A stretch of 64,000 bases of DNA from Melampsora larici-populina 98AG31 (Eukaryota; Basidiomycota; Pucciniomycetes; Pucciniales; Melampsoraceae): the NCBI RefSeq assembly GCF_000204055.1, contig NW_006768768.1:447758-511757 (forward strand). Reading direction: 5' to 3'. How positions within the stretch are numbered: position 1 is the stretch's first letter; every line of letters starts with the position of its first letter. The notes beneath the pieces were generated by a model, which was given only the letters and a program-made list of their open reading frames with translations, was not told where the DNA came from and searched no databases. Position numbers and translations under genes: made by a program. Shown in pieces: positions 60,102-64,000 of the stretch.

Positions 60102-61852
60102 ATGAACCCCACCAAGCTTTTGGATTCTGATTGTGAACTGAATTTAAATTGGTTCAACTGATTTTCTTAATCCTCAAACTGATTCTCGATTTATCTCTTT
60201 TTCTCGATCATCATCTCAGTGTGGAACAGTAATCCGAATCAGGTAAACTATATCATCTCAACTCTCTTCACCACTCCAAACTCAACAAACACTCATCCTC
60301 ACATCCTCACTCACTCCTACACTTCTGACACTGACTTGATCATCTTCATCAGCCTAATCACCTCTCCAGTCCTCAGTCCAACTTACCTTCAACTGCTCCC
60401 ATCACCTTGACCTCCAACCCCACCCATGATTCAGCATCATCGCCCTCGATCGATTCACCTAATCCAACTTCAATCGATAAGGATCCAACCGAACCTATCA
60501 TCTCACCTGATCCACACTTGAACGATCTACCAGTCCCATCACCCAGTGAGACTAACAATTTCTTCAAACAGTCTACCTCCAATGACCAACTCAGTCGATT
60601 CACAAACGCACCAGGAGGAGGTATAGGCATTGAAAAGAGTCCTTCGAACACGTCTTCTAATCAATCTCAATCTGCGGTACATCCATTCCTTAAACAACAA
60701 GATCATCAAGCCTCCAATACTAGTCCGTTCAATGCTGCTGCCATCAAAAACAATCAACAGAGTAGTCCTACTCTCATCGGACCTGGATCTCCTTCTAGTG
60801 CGAAGTTCAAAACCCGTTCGGTGAGTTTGGAATGCTTGACCTTTACATATCTCATAATCAAGTCCCTCATTCCCTTTTTCTTCTGGCTTTCTCTCTCTCT
60901 CCTTAGCAAGGAGGAAGACCAAAGGATGCGGTTTGGGTCTATTTCCATACCAATGGAAATGGAACCGACGAACGCGCCACCTGTAAATATTGTGGATGGC
61001 ACGTTGAGAGACCAAAGGCCTTTAGGATGAGAGATCATGTGGCCCAATGTGCACAGATTGATCCAGTCAGAAGGGCTGAAATGTCACAATTGATCGCTCT
61101 TAAGGAAGCGGCTGCTGCTGCTAAACAGGAAGAGAAGGCGAATGCGACGACGACGGCTTCCACGGTTGAACTTGGTTCGGCGCCTAAGAAGAAGAAAGTC
61201 GATCATCCGGTGATTCCGTGAGTGGTTTAATCATCTGATCTGACTAGGAAAAGGTGAAGAGTGTTGGAATTGCTTTGATTGACCTGTTTTGGATTTGGTA
61301 GACGGCCTGTTTTTGCAACTGGCAAAAGTCCAGTCACTTGTCATGGTAAGTCATGATCCTAACCTGATCACTCAAGGATGAATCATTTGGAAAGAGTTTG
61401 ACTGAATTTGGATTATTTTTGCGGGTTCCATTAGTTCTTGATGCGACATCTGGTAAACCGGGTGATGAGATGGGGATCCGATTAGATCGATTGACGTCCA
61501 ATGGATTCGTTTTGATCGCTAATGGAACAACTGATCATGATGGAAGATGTAATACACTTTTACCTGGTGGATCTCGACCTGAGATTGGAATTTATAAAGT
61601 CACTTTCTTTAGTAATGAATGTAAGATTGATTTAAGCCTTTCTTTTGAATCTGGATTGTAGAAAAAACAAAGAAAGAATTGAATTGATGATTGTTTTTTT
61701 TGGTTTCTTACAAAAAAGTTTATCAAAAGAGAGGAATCGTTTCGTTTTATCCGTTTGTGGAAATCACCTTTGAAGTTAAAGATCCAACTGAACATTATCA
61801 TATTCCATTACTCTTGAGTCCTTATTCATTCTCGACTTATCGTGGATCTTGA
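60102..61852 (+). CDS. BED-type zinc finger fused to 5-hydroxyisourate hydrolase (transthyretin-like), 398 aa
   Basis: Seven exons: 60102-60132, 60220-60242, 60353-60820, 60907-61217, 61302-61345, 61435-61620 and 61719-61852 (1197 nt, 399 codons). Residues 1-174 are a disordered Ser/Pro/Asn-rich region. Residues 175-222 form a BED-like finger (KDAVWVYFHTNGNG, ATCKYCGWHVERPKAFRMRD, HVAQC) with C200, C203, H218 and C222. A basic linker (PKKKKVDHPVIP) follows, likely nuclear-localising. Residues 286-398 are HIU hydrolase: KSPVTCHVLDATSGKPG, DHDGR, HYHIPLLLSP and the invariant YRGS C-terminus. HIUase hydrolyses 5-hydroxyisourate in urate degradation. No Met lies near the start of the hydrolase part, so it depends on the upstream exons. 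Exons 1-2 (31 and 23 nt) are the least certain. Confidence 0.85.
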
Positions 61853-63285
61853 AAGCCGAAAAAGAAATTTCGAAGATCAAGTCGATAATTCCTGAATTCA
61901 AAGAATATATATATATATACGTGTGTGTGTGTGTGTTTTGTATGTATAGAGATGATGGACCATTTGATGATGATGATGTGGGATGCGGGTGAATTGGTTT
62001 GAGAACTTTTCTTTTTTCTTTCTCTCTATCTCTTTGTTTTGAAAAGAAAGAGAGTTTCAATGAGATTGTAGTGTGTCTATTGTGATTTTGTTTGTTTCTA
62101 TGTAGTAGGTTTATCATACAATCAATACCATTCTAAACAAAAAAACAGAAAAGAAAAGAAATTCAATTAAGAATGTGATGTTTATGTATGTAAACCTTTG
62201 TGTGAGGGAGTTGGTTTTGTTGGTGGAATTTTGGAGTTAGAGATCAATGATCAAATTGATGTGTGTAGTTGATCCAATCAGATCAAAGTGAGATTTGATG
62301 AAAACCTATTAATGAGGCACTTGAGATGAAGGTTTTCCACAACCAGAACAAATGTGTTTTTCAAAGGGTTTGAGTTTAGTTTGTTTGATGAAGTTTTGAA
62401 ACATTGATTGGGTTTTGAGATTTATAAAAGTTTGTGGTATTGGTATTGTTTGGACAGAAGGATATATATAAGAACTCCTCAGACAAAATCTATGAAAGAA
62501 GTCATCAAAACTGATCAGAACTGATAACTGAGTATGATAAATATGATAAAAAAAAGAGGAATCAGATTGAGAATGATGAAGTTGTTTATGTTGCAAATAG
62601 GATTCTTGTTTGGGAAGGTGTGGTGGGAAAGGGAAAGTAAGATGATGAAATACATATGATAAGTATTTTAGCATGAGGAAATTCAAAAGTGAGAGTATAA
62701 TGCTCAGACTTATGTGGTCTTGCCAATTGGTGACTAGTAAATGGGATTGGGTATCATGGTGCCACTGCTCCTCTTGTGAACTGTGGTATAGGATTATGTA
62801 AGAGTGTAAACTGTAAAAGTGGTAAGGAGCTTAGAAATTTTTGACAAGTGTTTGGTTTTTTTAGAAATAGATTTGATAATGAAAGTGTGTATAAAGATGT
62901 GATTACATAAGTGAAACAGTTACTATAGTTCTAGTGAGAATCTAATCTCACCTCTACCTCACCCTTTGGTTATAAAAAAAATTGATTGATTTATATTAAT
63001 GTCTTTTGTACTTTTGAAATTGATTTAATCGAATGAATTACTTTTTTGTGTTTACTGTGAAGAAAAGGGTTTAGTTCAAAGTATCAGTACATATGTGAGG
63101 GAGATATCTTGATGAGGATGGTTTCAAAGAGTAATGGATCAATCTGGTTTGAAAAACTGATTGGGTTAATCATCGGACTGGGTCTGGAGTAGGTTAAAGT
63201 ATGGCTTAGAAATGGAAAGGGTTTGAGTGAAAATTAAATTAGGTTGGTTTGGTCTGGCTGCCTGATGATGTGAAAATAGGGTAAG
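61853..63285. other. Intergenic, downstream of the BED-HIUase gene
   Basis: It contains (TA)n and (TG)n runs at 61900-61945, in the likely 3' UTR. A possible short minus-strand ORF at 62309 is listed separately. Otherwise AT-rich with no gene. Confidence 0.45.
62309..62404 (-). CDS. Possible 31-aa microprotein with a CSGCGKP knuckle
   Basis: ATG at 62402-62404 opens MFQNFIKQTKLKPFEKHICS followed by GCGKPSSQVPH and a TAA stop. A TATATATA box lies about 60 bp upstream (62463-62470). The C-x2-C-G-x-P knuckle resembles half of a zinc ribbon. The ORF may equally be the last exon of a longer gene or chance. No homology can be asserted. Confidence 0.2.
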   Translation of the reverse strand: MFQNFIKQTKLKPFEKHICSGCGKPSSQVPH

Positions 63286-64000
63286 GATACAAGTCAGCCC
63301 TGTCAGCCCTGGGTACATGGTACATATACATGTACCCCAAACTAACTTAGAATATACAATTTCTACTTATAAACCTAATTACATGTACATACAGCTTACA
63401 AAACACATGTAACATGTAATAGAACATATACAAACATCAATTACATATACATATACATTTAAAATCATATGTAATATGTAATAAAACACCAATTACACCT
63501 CATAACTCAGTGTCAAGAGTTAAAATGCTTATACTACATAAATTACATAACATGTATATGTAATTATGTAGTATTAATAATCATAACTAAGAGTAATGAT
63601 TAAACCTTAAACCACAGTAGTGATACAAACAAATATCACTAAAGTTAGGTTTGGAGCGGAGAGTATATAAACTCCTCCTCTCTTAGCCTTCAGAGAGTTC
63701 CCCCAAGCTTTTTTATTACACATTAATTTTTGAAGTAACATCAAGAGTCTTATAATAATAAGACTAGTGATACACTTCTTTAATTTTAATCAGCTTCCTG
63801 ATTAAAAGTAAGTAATACTTCCTTCACTCCCTGGATCCTCTACTTCCCCCAAGTAGAAATTATTGTAGGTTGGTGACCTTCCAACAACCCAAGGCTAGTG
63901 ACCTACGTACAATTACTTTCTGGTTGGTGACCTTAAGAACAACCCCAAGTTGGTGACTTTAAGAACAACCAGAGTAGTGACCTTTATCTCACTCTTTAAT
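63286..64000. mobile_element. TACATGTA-rich repeat followed by LTR-like sequence, runs off the window
   Basis: Bases 63305-63560 hold many TACATGTA, TTACATGTAAT and ACATATACATAT motifs. From 63640 there is a TATATAA box (63663-63669) and pyrimidine-rich leader. After that the motif TTGGTGACC(T) recurs with AAGAACAACC spacers (63871-63980). This organisation resembles the promoter, R-U5 and primer-binding side of a retrotransposon LTR. The internal part would lie beyond the window, so the call is tentative. Confidence 0.35.

Noticed and set aside
60539..61015. Minus-strand ORFs opposite the BED-HIUase gene
   Set aside because: Shadows of exons 3-4; the plus strand has clear BED and HIUase motifs.

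Overview
This window is nuclear DNA from a fungus. The genes have many short introns of about 50 to 110 bp with GT..AG borders, the intergenic DNA is AT-rich, and decayed transposons are abundant. The protein set (three wax-synthase-like MBOAT enzymes, an OTU-like transposon-associated ORF, an F-box/ankyrin protein, Ser/Arg-rich nuclear proteins) fits a basidiomycete. A rust fungus (Pucciniales, Melampsora-like) is my best guess; this is inferred from gene style and not proven. No tRNA, rRNA or CRISPR array was recognised.

Layout. 0-1.5 kb: 3' part of an OTU-like gene. 1.9-3.4 kb: satellite built on a near-palindromic 14-16-mer. 6.2-8.4 kb (-): nine-exon Nramp divalent-metal transporter. 9.2-10.0 kb: TIR element. 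10.1-11.6 kb (-): wax-synthase-like gene A. 11.6-18.2 kb: gene-poor, with a 214-bp tandem repeat and a hAT relic. 18.2-22.4 kb (-): 1317-aa Ser-rich protein with a C-terminal SANT/Myb-like domain. 23.8-25.3 and 27.1-28.6 kb (+): wax-synthase-like genes B and C. 31.17-36.33 kb: a 5.16-kb Tc1/mariner-type transposon with TIRs of about 120 bp. It holds a DD34E transposase (-) and a second seven-exon gene of unknown function (+). 36.5-40.9 kb: MITEs and a 79-bp tandem array. 43.2-44.4 kb (+): short-chain dehydrogenase/reductase. 44.8-47.1 kb (-): secreted berberine-bridge-type FAD oxidoreductase, convergent with the SDR. 48.6-52.7 kb (-): 1014-aa WW-domain Arg-rich protein. 55.8-57.3 kb (+): farnesyltransferase beta subunit. 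57.8-58.8 kb (+): F-box/ankyrin-like protein. 60.1-61.9 kb (+): a BED zinc finger joined to 5-hydroxyisourate hydrolase. 63.3-64.0 kb: TACATGTA-rich repeat and LTR-like sequence.

Exon models were built by hand from splice signals. In each multi-exon model the exon lengths sum to a whole number of codons and the junctions restore family-conserved residues, which is the main support. The most unusual items are the BED-HIUase fusion and the two-gene Tc1/mariner element, whose two genes each carry a single in-frame TGA. The host genes are mostly unrelated housekeeping or metabolic genes. The one evident local theme is the trio of wax-synthase paralogs.
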